DNA from: Chryseobacterium sp. OV279 | GTDB lineage: Bacteria; Bacteroidota; Bacteroidia; Flavobacteriales; Weeksellaceae | Direction of reading: 5' to 3' | DNA length: 64,000 nt | NCBI RefSeq assembly: GCF_900128945.1 | Contig: NZ_FQUD01000003.1 | Coordinates: forward strand, 496,001 to 560,000 | Shown: positions 16,287-26,432 of the stretch, piece after piece | Layout: each line of letters begins with the position of its first letter | Position numbering within the stretch: the first letter of the stretch is position 1 | Translations under genes and position numbers: made by a program | Notes under the pieces: generated by a model | Told to the model about the DNA's origin: nothing | Database searches by the model: none | Seen by the model: only the letters and a program-made list of their open reading frames with translations

Positions 16287-17315
16287 TTGGCTAAAAAAGG
16301 AATTTTATTGGTAAATCTTGGGTCACCAAGATCCACAGCGGTAAAGGATGTAAGGGAATATCTCGATGAATTCCTGATGGATGAAAGAGTAATAGACTAT
16401 CGGTGGATTTTCCGTGCTCTTCTTGTTCAGGGGATTATTTTAAATACCAGACCTGCAAAATCTGCAGAAGCGTATAAAACAGTTTGGATGGATAAAGGGT
16501 CTCCACTCATTGTGATCACTGAAAAAGTGCAGGAAAAACTTCAGAAAATCGTTGATGTTCCTGTAGAAATAGGGATGAGATATGCACAGCCCAGTATTGA
16601 ATCCGGCATTCAGAAATTGGTGGATCAGGGCGTTTCTGAAATTGTACTTTTCCCACTGTATCCGCAATATGCGATGAGTACCACAGAATCTGTGATAGAA
16701 AAAGCGGAAGAAGTACGAAAAAAGAAATTCCCGGGTATAAAAATCAATTATATTCAGCCGTTTTACAACAGGGATATCTACATCAATTGTCTGGCAGAAA
16801 GTATTAAAGAAAAGCTTCCTGAAAATTTCGATGCTTTACAGTTTTCCTATCACGGTGTTCCCGAAAGACATATTTTCAAAACAGATCCTACCAAAACCTG
16901 TAATCTCAATGACTGCTGCTCAAGAGAAACCAATCCGAGCCATCAGTTCTGTTATCGGCACCAATGTTTTGATACCACTAAAAAAGTGATTGAAAAACTA
17001 GGCCTGCCAAGAGAAAAAACAATCGTTTCTTTCCAGTCAAGGCTGGGGAAGGATAAATGGATGGAACCGTATACAGACGAAACTTTAGAAACCATTCCTG
17101 CAAAAGGAGTGAAAAACCTGGCGATCGTTTGTCCCGCTTTTGTTTCAGACTGCCTTGAAACCCTGGAAGAAATTTCAGTAGAAGGAAAAGAGCAGTTCCA
17201 GCATGCTGGAGGAGAGCAGTTCCACTATATTCCCTGCCTGAATGATGAAGACCGGTGGATAGAAGTGGTAAAAGAACTTTGTGAGGAAAAGCTTCAGGAG
17301 TTTTATTTGGCTTAA
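16287..17315 (+). CDS. hemH: Ferrochelatase (TTG start)
   Basis: A 342-aa enzyme inserting Fe2+ into protoporphyrin IX (or coproporphyrin III). The opening AKKGILLVNLGSPRS, the catalytic-His segment FSYHGVPERH, and FQSRLGKDKW and FVSDCLETLEEI (Glu metal site) are all present. A Cys-rich stretch (TCNLNDCC, then FCYRHQC) could hold an iron-sulfur cluster or zinc. No ATG is available: an in-frame TAA at 16269-16271 lies upstream and the only reasonable start is TTG 16287. It follows the photolyase gene by 47 bp and ends at a terminator. Confidence 0.92.
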   Translation: MAKKGILLVNLGSPRSTAVKDVREYLDEFLMDERVIDYRWIFRALLVQGIILNTRPAKSAEAYKTVWMDKGSPLIVITEKVQEKLQKIVDVPVEIGMRYAQPSIESGIQKLVDQGVSEIVLFPLYPQYAMSTTESVIEKAEEVRKKKFPGIKINYIQPFYNRDIYINCLAESIKEKLPENFDALQFSYHGVPERHIFKTDPTKTCNLNDCCSRETNPSHQFCYRHQCFDTTKKVIEKLGLPREKTIVSFQSRLGKDKWMEPYTDETLETIPAKGVKNLAIVCPAFVSDCLETLEEISVEGKEQFQHAGGEQFHYIPCLNDEDRWIEVVKELCEEKLQEFYLA

Positions 17316-17343
17316 ATACGATGATACCTATTTTTAAAATTTT

Positions 17344-17375
17344 AAATCCTGTAATGAACATTGCAGGATTTTATT
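17344..17375 (+). terminator. Rho-independent terminator after hemH
   Basis: AAATCCTGTAATG (17344-17356) pairs with CATTGCAGGATTT (17359-17371) with one G-U pair, and a T-rich stretch follows. Confidence 0.8.
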
Positions 17376-17754
17376 TGTTGTGGCTCTGTCTGGTCAATAC
17401 AGCGAAAGAAACTATAGATCTGGAATTTATGACCTCTTTTACTTTTTGTTCATGAGATAAATCAACAATCTTGCAGTGAAATTTTCACAATTTAATACAT
17501 ATTATCTTTCCAAATGGTCAAAACGATTGACATATTGTAATAATTCTTTCCTTGCCGTCTTTTGATTTTATTTTAGGATCATTTAGATTTTGTTTTGAAC
17601 CATTCATGACCAGAGGGCTTGTTATTGTATTTTGTCCCTAATTGATACAATATGATAAATTTCACATAAAATTGCTTTTTTTCTTATTTCTCCAATGGGT
17701 GGAAAAGACTATATTCGAGCAAAATTTTAGCAAAAAATAAATAACTAATAATCC
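17376..17754. other. Gene-free region upstream of the RHS locus
   Basis: About 380 bp without a convincing frame. A distant pair of short arms (ATTGTA near 17625, TACAAT near 17647) is the only symmetry noticed. No clear TAnnTTTG box is placed well for the next gene. Confidence 0.3.
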
Positions 17755-19383
17755 ATGCGAAAACTCTACACAGGTGCATTATTCCTATGCACTGCCTTGT
17801 GCGTTTCTGGTCAGGAAGTTATCTGGCAAAAAGATATTAGATCCTCTACTCAGGATTTTTTGAGCCAGGTGATCACAACGATTGATCAGCAGTATCTTAT
17901 TACAGGCAGCAGTATTCAGACAAAAAATCAGCAGGCAATTGCCAACAAAAAACCCAACAACGGTTACGATTTTCATTTAATCAAATTGAATCAACAGGGG
18001 GAACAGATCTGGGAAAAATATTTTTCCGGGCAGGACCACGACTATCTTTCGACTTCTGTAGCGACGCAGGAAGGAGGATTTCTTTTAGCAGGAACCTCTT
18101 ATTCCGGCAAAGGACAGGATAAAAAAGATGATTCCAAAGGAGGTTCAGATATTTGGCTGATCAGAATCAACGAATCAGGAGACGAATTATGGCAAAAGAC
18201 TATAGGTTCAAGTGCAGATGAAGAAGCCAGATCAGTTATTCAGACGACTGATTTTGGATTTTTTGTTGCAGGAAACAGACAAAGTCTTCCTTCTGCTAAT
18301 TCTTCTCAGGGAGCAGATGGATATGGTTCCAAAGATGTAGTGGTCACCAGGCTGGATAAAAATGGAAAGGTACTTTCAGAAATCCTCTTAGGGGGAAAAG
18401 GATTGGATGAAGTGGAAAAGATGATCCCTACGAAAGATGGCGGAGCATTGTTGGGAATGTATTCGAGAAGTTCCGAGATGCGGGGTTCGAGTTCCTCAGA
18501 TAAGCCGTCTGTGTCTACCCCATATCCTGTATCCCGAATCGCTAAGTCTACTGATAATTTCGGTGGGGGCGACTATTGGATCGTTAAGCTGGATAAAACC
18601 GGGAAAGTAGAATGGGAAAAAAACTATGGCGGGAAAGCCGATGATCATGTAAGAACGTTAGTATTAACATCAACGGGATATTTAATTGGCGGTGAATCCA
18701 GATCTGAGCGGTCAGGGAACAAAACCGTAGGGATTGAAGAAGGAACGGATCTTTGGTTGATCTCATTAAATGAAAGAGGCGAAGAAATCTGGCAAAAATC
18801 CTACAATTTTAAAAACAGAGATATTTTAATGGGCATGAGTGTGCTGCATGCTGCAGATGATAAAGGCTCAAAAGGTATCCTTGTAGGTGGCTACACTCAG
18901 GCAGAAGGAAAAATAGAAAAAGATGATGAGACCTTCTGGATGCTGTATCTGAATATGGACGGAAATGAGCAGTGGAGAAAACATGTGAAAGGTGAATCCA
19001 GAAAAAAAGAGGAAAGACTTTCTGATCTGAAACTGAATAAAGATGGCTCAATAATTTTAGCGGGAACCAGTGCAGAGGAACTGGGCAAAGAAAACTGGAA
19101 GATTGTGAAACTTGGAGATAAACAATTAGATAAGCTGATTGAAAAACAAGACATCAAAATTTATCCTAATCCTGTAGCAGATTATACCTATGTAGAAATA
19201 GGCTTTGACTTTAAAGAAGCTGATATTATCCTGTATGACATGGGTGGAAGGCAGCTTCAGACTGTGAAAACTAAAAATAAGGTGACCAAGATCAATACGC
19301 AGAACCTCATCCAGGGAGCTTATCTGATTACCATTAAAACCGATGACAACAAAACGGCTAATGCCAAACTGATTAAAAAATAA
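17755..19383 (+). CDS. Secreted beta-propeller-like protein with T9SS type A sorting domain
   Basis: A 542-aa protein with a Sec signal (MRKLYTGALFLCTALCVSGQ). It has about six repeats of the form D-x-W-L-I-(K/R)-L-x-x-x-G-x-x-x-W-x-K-x-(Y/I)-G (for example DIWLIRINESGDELWQKTIG), which suggests a beta-propeller. The C-terminus from about residue 470 (IKIYPNPVADYTYVEI to KLIKK) is a type A T9SS domain. It ends 2 nt before the next gene and heads a four-gene secreted RHS unit. In Chryseobacterium such propeller-T9SS genes often precede RHS pairs; its role in that system is unknown. Confidence 0.8.
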   Translation: MRKLYTGALFLCTALCVSGQEVIWQKDIRSSTQDFLSQVITTIDQQYLITGSSIQTKNQQAIANKKPNNGYDFHLIKLNQQGEQIWEKYFSGQDHDYLSTSVATQEGGFLLAGTSYSGKGQDKKDDSKGGSDIWLIRINESGDELWQKTIGSSADEEARSVIQTTDFGFFVAGNRQSLPSANSSQGADGYGSKDVVVTRLDKNGKVLSEILLGGKGLDEVEKMIPTKDGGALLGMYSRSSEMRGSSSSDKPSVSTPYPVSRIAKSTDNFGGGDYWIVKLDKTGKVEWEKNYGGKADDHVRTLVLTSTGYLIGGESRSERSGNKTVGIEEGTDLWLISLNERGEEIWQKSYNFKNRDILMGMSVLHAADDKGSKGILVGGYTQAEGKIEKDDETFWMLYLNMDGNEQWRKHVKGESRKKEERLSDLKLNKDGSIILAGTSAEELGKENWKIVKLGDKQLDKLIEKQDIKIYPNPVADYTYVEIGFDFKEADIILYDMGGRQLQTVKTKNKVTKINTQNLIQGAYLITIKTDDNKTANAKLIKK

Positions 19384-19385
19384 CC

Positions 19386-22300
19386 ATGAAGAAAACTACA
19401 ATAGCCATCATACTACTGGCTTCGTTAAACAATATATTCGGACAAGGGAATCAGAGCCAATACGATCCCAGTGTAAGAAATGTTCCTACTTCTCCTGAAG
19501 TAGCCTTACTGGGAAGATTCGGAGATATTCCGGTAGGACATTATACAGGAACTGCTGCGGTATCTGTCCCATTATATACTTTAAAAGTTGATAATATCGA
19601 AATCCCACTGGCACTGACTTATCATACTTCAGGAATTAAAGTAGCTGATGAAGCGACTTGGGTAGGCTTAGGCTGGAATTTTATGCCTGAAGGAACGATA
19701 ACGCAGGAGGTGAGAGGAAAAGAAGATTATTGGACATCAGGAGGCGATGGTTTTTCCAATAATGCTGGATATAATCTTTTTAAAAGTCATTTTTTCACTG
19801 TACATGCACACAGCCAAATGACAAGATTACAGGTAGGGTATAATGGCTACAATGCAGGTGGAATGGTTGTAACGAATCCTGCAGTTGATGATTCGCCCTA
19901 TATCATTAATGATTTAAAAGAGAAAAAAGGCCAACCAGATATCTTTACGTATAATTTTTATGGGTATTCCGGTAAATTTTTCTTCAATCCTGAAAATGGC
20001 AATGAAATACTTTTTATGGAAAGTAACGATGATGTTAAATTTACCAAAAATGGACTGGGATGGGTAGCTACGACTAATAGAGGGGATAAGTTTTATTTTT
20101 ATGCGGTAGAAAAATCGAAAACCGATCTAAACAGCTATACAGATATTGGGTATACCTTTAAGATTTCACAAATAGAATTGACCAGTGGAAAAACCATTAC
20201 GTTCAGCTATCTGAATGAAACTACCAACTTGCTATATCCTGCACAGGTTGCTCATCTTACCAATTTTTCAGGGCCTTTAAGCTCAAGTGTAGTTAATGAT
20301 AACAACTCAACGATCAATGAAAAAAAGACACTGATTGGTATTGAAACCGATGACACTAAAATTGAATTTAATTTGGATAACAGAGAAGATATCCGTCCGG
20401 CCTCTCTATCAACACCGATTAAAAAATTAAGTTCTATAGATATCAAATCCAAATACCCCAATAAAAAAATTAAAAGTTTCGTTTTTGGGACCAGTTATTT
20501 TAATCCTTCATCGGGTTCAGCAGAGGAAAATTACCGATATAAAAGATTAAAACTGAACTCTATCCAGGAAGTTAATTATAACGAAATGGGAGCCGCTGTA
20601 CAGAGTACTCCACCATATTCTTTTGAATATAATATGACCAAGACGATGCCTTCCAAAATGTCAAGCTCGGATTTTTACGGATACAATAATGGTTCAAACA
20701 GCAGTACGCTTCTTCCTGATCTGGCATTTTTTGATTATCTCAACAAAAGTCCTTATAAAAACTATGGACTGACTGTTAATTATCCTTATAACGGGACAAT
20801 GAGGTTTACAGATACCCAGTATACTGCGACAAATATTTTAGAAAAAGTATTTTACCCTACCGGAGCGCGTACAGAATTTGAATATGAATCCAATACATTT
20901 TCCAATCAGTTTATTCCTACACCGCAGCAGGCATTGTCTGCCAATAAGGATGTCAGCTTAAATCACAGAGGCGCAGAGCCCAGTGGTAATAACTTTTCTG
21001 AAAGTCCTGTTTTTAAGCTCTCACAGACACAGGTCATCAAATTTTATAACACAATTTACGACGGCTACATGGGACCTTCTTATCCGGAAGTACACTACGA
21101 GCCTTATGGAATGTGGGACTGTAAAATAAAATTTTTTAAAAGAAAAACAGTGAACGGGCAGCAGGTATCTACTCTTATTAAGCAATGGGCAATAGATGTA
21201 CCCGGACCCACTTTTGAACAGACCCATTCGCGTATCTGGGATGAAGACTTAACCGTTGCGTATGACAGTGACCCTACCACAGAGTACTATGTGCGTATAG
21301 AAAACCCGCTTCAATACCGTAGTAATGACGGAATGCATCGTGCCATTGTATCAACCCGGTTCCGGTATTATGATGATACGAATATTGATAAATCTATCTC
21401 ATACGGGAGCGGTATAAGAGTAAAATCAATCAAGAACTATGAAAACAGTACTCTATTATCTCATAAAGCATACACGTATACGGGAGGAAAGCTAATTTAT
21501 AAATTTGAACCATTAACACTTATACCGGGAGCAACATCTAAAAGTCAGCCTCCTGTTCTGACAGGTGGCTGTTTTTTGGAATATGTTACGATATTCAATG
21601 ACCTCTCCGTTAATTCCAATGACTTTGGAATAAGTGGTAATAAACCTTTTGGCTACAGCCAGGTGACAGAAAAAGATATTAATGTTTTAGACGGAACAAC
21701 TAAAGGGTCTACCGTATATTATTTTACGAATAATGAATTTACGAATTCACTGGTAAAAGGAGTACCCAGGGTTGATATTCCTTCCAATGGGGAAAATACG
21801 ATGATAGAGAAATATGACCATAACCAAAATATAATTTCATCCCAGAGGTATATTTTTGATGATCTACCGAATACATATGGGGTTTATCCTTCATTTAGTA
21901 TGATCAATTCATCTGTAGGTTCAATGGATCCTTCCAACAATTTTTATCCCTATTCAAATGGTTGTACTGTAATAGGATTGTCCTATACAGGGAATACTTA
22001 CCAAAATCCATTATCAACCACTAAATACCGTTTTATTTTTAGTCCTTTAATCACAGGTAAAAGAAGACTGATGAGTATGTTTGACACTTCTCATTTTGGA
22101 AATAAAGCGTTGGTGGAAAAAACAGTTTTTAGCTATACCAATTCCGGTGATTTAGATACGAGTATCTTAACAACCAGTGAGGGTAAAGTGATAACGACCA
22201 ATTATGACTATGCATCTGATACAGGGAATACACGTTTGATCAATAAGGGTATGACCGGAATACCTTTAAAAATATCTACGACCTCAGAAGCTACCGCTGT

Positions 22301-22814
22301 AAGTCGAATAGAAACCAAATATGATAACCTGAACAATTTTCTTCCTTCTTCCGTTTTATCAAGCGGTCTCGATCTCAGCAGTACGGATACAGAAGTTACG
22401 TATAACAGATACGATGCTAAAGGAAATCTATTGCAGTATACCAGTAAGGAAGGAATACCTGTAGCTCTTATCTGGGGATATAGCAATACAAAAGTTATTG
22501 CAAAAATTGAGGGAGTTACTTATGATCAGGCAATAGCTCTTGCCGGGTATAATGATATGGTCACAAAATCAGGCTTGGATATTAATGTAAGTACACAAAA
22601 TACATTCATTGATGCACTCGATATTTTCCGTAAAAGCAACGCTGGTTTGCTGATTACTACCTACACCTATGATCCTTTGATTGGGGTGACAAGTCTTACT
22701 CCACCATCGGGAATGAGAGAATTGTACATCTATGACGACGCAAACAGGCTGAAGCAGGTAGCAGATGTTAACGGAAGTATATTGAAAGAATTCAATTACA
22801 ATTATAAAAACTAA
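19386..22814 (+). CDS. Large secreted RHS/YD-repeat shell protein (SpvB/TcB-like opening)
   Basis: An 1142-aa protein with signal peptide MKKTTIAIILLASLNNIFGQ. Residues about 40-100 (GHYTGTAAVSVPLYTL, IPLALTYHTSGIKVADEA, VGLGWNF) resemble the start of SpvB/TcB proteins, where a sugar-free beta shell begins with a similar SVP..LSYxSG..VGxGW pattern. The C-terminal third holds YD-type repeats (TKYDNLNNFLPSSVL, TYNRYDAKGNLLQYTS, ELYIYDDANRLKQVADVNG) and stops right after one. The protein has no T9SS signal of its own. It is followed after 6 nt by the DUF6443/RHS protein, so the two probably build one shell in two pieces. Confidence 0.7.
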   Translation: MKKTTIAIILLASLNNIFGQGNQSQYDPSVRNVPTSPEVALLGRFGDIPVGHYTGTAAVSVPLYTLKVDNIEIPLALTYHTSGIKVADEATWVGLGWNFMPEGTITQEVRGKEDYWTSGGDGFSNNAGYNLFKSHFFTVHAHSQMTRLQVGYNGYNAGGMVVTNPAVDDSPYIINDLKEKKGQPDIFTYNFYGYSGKFFFNPENGNEILFMESNDDVKFTKNGLGWVATTNRGDKFYFYAVEKSKTDLNSYTDIGYTFKISQIELTSGKTITFSYLNETTNLLYPAQVAHLTNFSGPLSSSVVNDNNSTINEKKTLIGIETDDTKIEFNLDNREDIRPASLSTPIKKLSSIDIKSKYPNKKIKSFVFGTSYFNPSSGSAEENYRYKRLKLNSIQEVNYNEMGAAVQSTPPYSFEYNMTKTMPSKMSSSDFYGYNNGSNSSTLLPDLAFFDYLNKSPYKNYGLTVNYPYNGTMRFTDTQYTATNILEKVFYPTGARTEFEYESNTFSNQFIPTPQQALSANKDVSLNHRGAEPSGNNFSESPVFKLSQTQVIKFYNTIYDGYMGPSYPEVHYEPYGMWDCKIKFFKRKTVNGQQVSTLIKQWAIDVPGPTFEQTHSRIWDEDLTVAYDSDPTTEYYVRIENPLQYRSNDGMHRAIVSTRFRYYDDTNIDKSISYGSGIRVKSIKNYENSTLLSHKAYTYTGGKLIYKFEPLTLIPGATSKSQPPVLTGGCFLEYVTIFNDLSVNSNDFGISGNKPFGYSQVTEKDINVLDGTTKGSTVYYFTNNEFTNSLVKGVPRVDIPSNGENTMIEKYDHNQNIISSQRYIFDDLPNTYGVYPSFSMINSSVGSMDPSNNFYPYSNGCTVIGLSYTGNTYQNPLSTTKYRFIFSPLITGKRRLMSMFDTSHFGNKALVEKTVFSYTNSGDLDTSILTTSEGKVITTNYDYASDTGNTRLINKGMTGIPLKISTTSEATAVSRIETKYDNLNNFLPSSVLSSGLDLSSTDTEVTYNRYDAKGNLLQYTSKEGIPVALIWGYSNTKVIAKIEGVTYDQAIALAGYNDMVTKSGLDINVSTQNTFIDALDIFRKSNAGLLITTYTYDPLIGVTSLTPPSGMRELYIYDDANRLKQVADVNGSILKEFNYNYKN

Positions 22815-22820
22815 CAAACG

Positions 22821-25800
22821 ATGAAAAAACTCATAATTCCAATAGGTACCATATTTCTAACCGGCATTTTTCATGCTCAGATCAGTACGGCTGAAAATTA
22901 CGTACACAGCCGGGTGTATCTTGAACCTGTAACCAGCAGCAGTTCTACCGCCAAACAATTTGAAAGCGTAGAATATTTTGACGGTTTAGGCAGATCTAAA
23001 CAGATCATTGATGTAAAAGTAACCGCAAGCGGAAAAGATTTGGTGACTACCATCCCATACGACGGTTTTGGAAGACCTGTAGATTCCTGGCTCCCCATTC
23101 CGATGACATCTCTCAATGGAGGCATTCAATCGGGCGTAGACACATCAGGAATAACATTTTATGGTGATAATAATCCATTTGGCCATAAACTTCTTGACCG
23201 CTCACCATTAAACAGAATCGTATCACAAATACAGCCTGGTGCGGAATGGCAGGGGCATGCCGTTCAGTTTGGATATGATTCCAATCTTGACAGTGAGGTA
23301 TATAAGTTTATCACCGCCACCTCTTTTTCAAACGGAGCTACCCATTCAGCTTTAAAAACTGCCTTAAATTCAGCTAATACCTCTTCAGGATTTTACAAAG
23401 CAAATAAATTATACAAGAATATAGTGACTGATGAGGATGGAAATCAGACGATTGAATTTAAAAATGGCGAAGGACAGCTTTTAATGGTAAGGAGAATAAT
23501 CAGTGCGACAGAAAATGCTGATACGTATTATGTCTACAATGAATATAACTTGCTTGCTTTTGTCATTCCACCAAAGGCAATGGGACTTTTAAAAGGGAGT
23601 GCAATAGGTGAAGGGTATACCATTGGCGAGCCAATATTGAAGGATTTATGTTTTCAGTATAGATACGATACCAGAAAAAGATTGGTAGAGAAAAAACTTC
23701 CCGGGAAAGAATGGGAATATATGGTTTACGATAAACAGGATAGGCTGGTAATGACTCAGGATGCCAATATGGGAGCGGAAGGAAACTGGATGTTTACCAA
23801 ATATGACCAATATGGGCGTAAAGCTTATACCGGAGTATACACAAGTTCTCAAAGCTATGGAAGTGCAGGAAGACTTGCAGAGCAGGTTAATGTAGATTCA
23901 AAAGGAAGTAATAACGTGACCAGAGGCTCCGGGATTGGTTTCACATCGAACGGCATGGATGTTTATTACGATAACCTTACGAGTAGTAGCTATCCAGGCA
24001 CTATTACCAAACTTTTAAGTGTTCATTATTATGATACCTATCCCTCTTATAGTTTTAATCCTGCTTTTCCGCCAAATATTTTAAATGAGCCGACCTTGAC
24101 AGATGCTTCATCTGCAGAGCTCAGAAGTACAAAAAGCCTTCCAGTAATGACGCTGATCAAAAATATTGAAGATGATCAGTGGACTAAAAATTATATTTAT
24201 TATGACAAAAAAGGACGAGCAATAAGCTCGTATTCAATCAATCATCTGGGAGGAAGAACGAAGATAGATTCAAAATTGAATTTTGCAGGATCAGCTGATC
24301 AAACGATTACCCAACACAAGAGACTGGATATTGATATCGACAGGCAGATTAAAGAAAACTTCACATACGACCTTAAAAACAGGTTACTGACCCATAGCCA
24401 TCAGGTAGATCATGGTTTTGTAGAAACGTTATCTCAAAATACGTACAATGATCTCGGACAGCTAAGTAATAAAAAAGTAGGCGGATATCCTTCTTTAAGC
24501 GGCGGCGGCTTTATTCAGAGTATAGATTACAGGTATAATATCCGGGGCTGGATGACTAAGATAAACGATCCGGAAAATCTGAATGGAAAATTATTTGGAT
24601 ATGAGATTAAATATACGAATCCTGTTTATTCAAATGTTTCTTTAGGTAAATTTAATGGAAATATTGCAGAGATTGACTGGATGACTTCAAGGGATAATTC
24701 TTTAAAAAGATATAATTATTCATACGATCCTTTGAACAGATTAACCCAGGGAGCGTATTCGGAGCCTAATAATTCAGTTCCGCAGAACGGTTACTATAAT
24801 GAAAGTGCCAGCTATGATCTTAACGGAAACATTACAAATCTCCAGAGAAACAGAAATGCAGCTAATATAGGCGCTGAACTTATCGATAATCTGACATACG
24901 TGTACACAGGAAACAGACTTGATACCGTAACGGATTCCAGTCAAAATCATTTTGGTTATCCGGATACTTCAGGCACATTGATTCATTATGATAATAATGG
25001 TAATATGACAGATCATAATGATAAGAGAATTTCTGCTATCACTTATAATCCACTTAATTTACCAAGTAATATAAGAATGAAGACCACAATTTCCGATCCC
25101 TTTGGGAATTATTTAGAAGAAAGAGCCGGCTTTCTTTATAGAGCGGACGGTGTGAAGGTTAATAAAACGTATAACTCTTTTTCAGGAAGAAATAATAATA
25201 GAACTTCGACTATTGTAGATTATTTAGATGGATTTCAGTATAACGGAACGGTATCTGGGATAATTTTAGATCCCTGGACACCTCAGCCTATGCAGCTGCA
25301 ATTTGTTCCAACTTCTGAAGGATATTTCGATTTTGTTCAAAATAAATATTTTTACCAGTACAAGGATCAGTTGGGAAACATAAGATTATCTTTCTATAAA
25401 GACAGCAACAATGCTGCAGTGATAGACAGAACAGCTGATTATTATCCATTTGGGCTTACTTTTGGTGATAACGGCGTAAATATATTTGGTTCATTATCAC
25501 CAAATTATACCTACGCATATAACGGGAAAGAGTTTCAGGCTGAAAACAAAATGTATGACTTTGGATCAAGAATGTATATGCCGGAGCTGGGAAGATGGGG
25601 GATTACGGATCCTAAAAGTGAACTTCTGGAAAGCGCATCACCATATGTCTATGCCCTGAACAGCCCCATATTATACATTGATAAAGATGGAGAATTACCG
25701 ATCCTGATCAATGGAAAAGTAGATAAAGACAGCGAAAGAGCAAGCCCAACCTATTGGTCTGCTGGTGTTATTAATGCAATAAAAGGGTCTGGAATTCCCA

Positions 25801-26420
25801 ACCCGGGTGGCCAGTTTCATTTCGTAGACGGTGACAGAGGAGTCAATTTTAGAAATGAAATGACCAAGCAGGCTTCAGTATACCCTCAGGATAGAACAGA
25901 AGGTGGAAGAAGACAGGCCAAAGCAGACTGGAGTACAATTCTTTCAAAATTGCAGAAAGATCCCAAGACTGGAAAGATCACAGAGAAAATACAGATTTAT
26001 ACCCATAGCAGAGGGGGCGCTTTTGGAGAAGGGTATACAGAACAGCTGATCAATTTAATTAAAGCTAATGCAAATCAATTTGCAGACGCCAATAATGTTA
26101 TTGAATTTGTATTTGATATGGCACCGCATCAGTCGGATTACCTTAGCAGCGTAAAAGGTGTTTCCACGTATACAATGGATCATGCCGGTACCTGGTTTGG
26201 AGATCCGCTTTCTGATAATGCTAAGGCTGGTGTTAAGGCTGCTTTTACAAGTAAAGAAGGAGGGAACCTGGGCGGTGGACATAGAATTCCTACATTTGCA
26301 AATGACATAACAGCATTTACAAGATCTTTTACAAAAGCAAAAAATAAACAGGATGTAATTGATAATTTTATAAAAATGATGAAAGATACGTATGGTATTA
26401 CGGTAACTTTCAGAGATTAA
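22821..26420 (+). CDS. DUF6443/RHS core protein with C-terminal alpha/beta-hydrolase-like tip (putative polymorphic toxin)
   Basis: A 1199-aa protein with a signal peptide (residues 1-19, ending FHAQ). DUF6443 covers about residues 25-160 (SVEYFDGLGRSKQIIDVKV). YD/RHS repeats follow to about residue 900. The RHS core-associated motif runs from YAYNGKEFQAENKMYDFGSR through MPELGRWGITDPK to SPYVYALNSPILYIDKDG at about residues 895-955. After this conserved boundary comes a non-RHS tip of about 240 residues. It holds YTHSRGGAFGEGY, a nucleophile-elbow-like motif (S1063), VFDMAPHQSD (D1099 or D1106) and GGGHRIPTF (H1154), in the Ser-Asp-His order of lipases. A lipase or esterase effector is therefore inferred. 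The next small membrane-protein gene is the immunity candidate. Confidence 0.78.
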   Translation: MKKLIIPIGTIFLTGIFHAQISTAENYVHSRVYLEPVTSSSSTAKQFESVEYFDGLGRSKQIIDVKVTASGKDLVTTIPYDGFGRPVDSWLPIPMTSLNGGIQSGVDTSGITFYGDNNPFGHKLLDRSPLNRIVSQIQPGAEWQGHAVQFGYDSNLDSEVYKFITATSFSNGATHSALKTALNSANTSSGFYKANKLYKNIVTDEDGNQTIEFKNGEGQLLMVRRIISATENADTYYVYNEYNLLAFVIPPKAMGLLKGSAIGEGYTIGEPILKDLCFQYRYDTRKRLVEKKLPGKEWEYMVYDKQDRLVMTQDANMGAEGNWMFTKYDQYGRKAYTGVYTSSQSYGSAGRLAEQVNVDSKGSNNVTRGSGIGFTSNGMDVYYDNLTSSSYPGTITKLLSVHYYDTYPSYSFNPAFPPNILNEPTLTDASSAELRSTKSLPVMTLIKNIEDDQWTKNYIYYDKKGRAISSYSINHLGGRTKIDSKLNFAGSADQTITQHKRLDIDIDRQIKENFTYDLKNRLLTHSHQVDHGFVETLSQNTYNDLGQLSNKKVGGYPSLSGGGFIQSIDYRYNIRGWMTKINDPENLNGKLFGYEIKYTNPVYSNVSLGKFNGNIAEIDWMTSRDNSLKRYNYSYDPLNRLTQGAYSEPNNSVPQNGYYNESASYDLNGNITNLQRNRNAANIGAELIDNLTYVYTGNRLDTVTDSSQNHFGYPDTSGTLIHYDNNGNMTDHNDKRISAITYNPLNLPSNIRMKTTISDPFGNYLEERAGFLYRADGVKVNKTYNSFSGRNNNRTSTIVDYLDGFQYNGTVSGIILDPWTPQPMQLQFVPTSEGYFDFVQNKYFYQYKDQLGNIRLSFYKDSNNAAVIDRTADYYPFGLTFGDNGVNIFGSLSPNYTYAYNGKEFQAENKMYDFGSRMYMPELGRWGITDPKSELLESASPYVYALNSPILYIDKDGELPILINGKVDKDSERASPTYWSAGVINAIKGSGIPNPGGQFHFVDGDRGVNFRNEMTKQASVYPQDRTEGGRRQAKADWSTILSKLQKDPKTGKITEKIQIYTHSRGGAFGEGYTEQLINLIKANANQFADANNVIEFVFDMAPHQSDYLSSVKGVSTYTMDHAGTWFGDPLSDNAKAGVKAAFTSKEGGNLGGGHRIPTFANDITAFTRSFTKAKNKQDVIDNFIKMMKDTYGITVTFRD

Positions 26421-26432
26421 AAATTAAGCATT

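Noticed and set aside
22821..26420. CRISPR-like or tandem DNA repeat signal in the RHS gene
   Set aside because: The periodicity comes from YD amino-acid repeats; no fixed-length DNA repeat with spacers is present.
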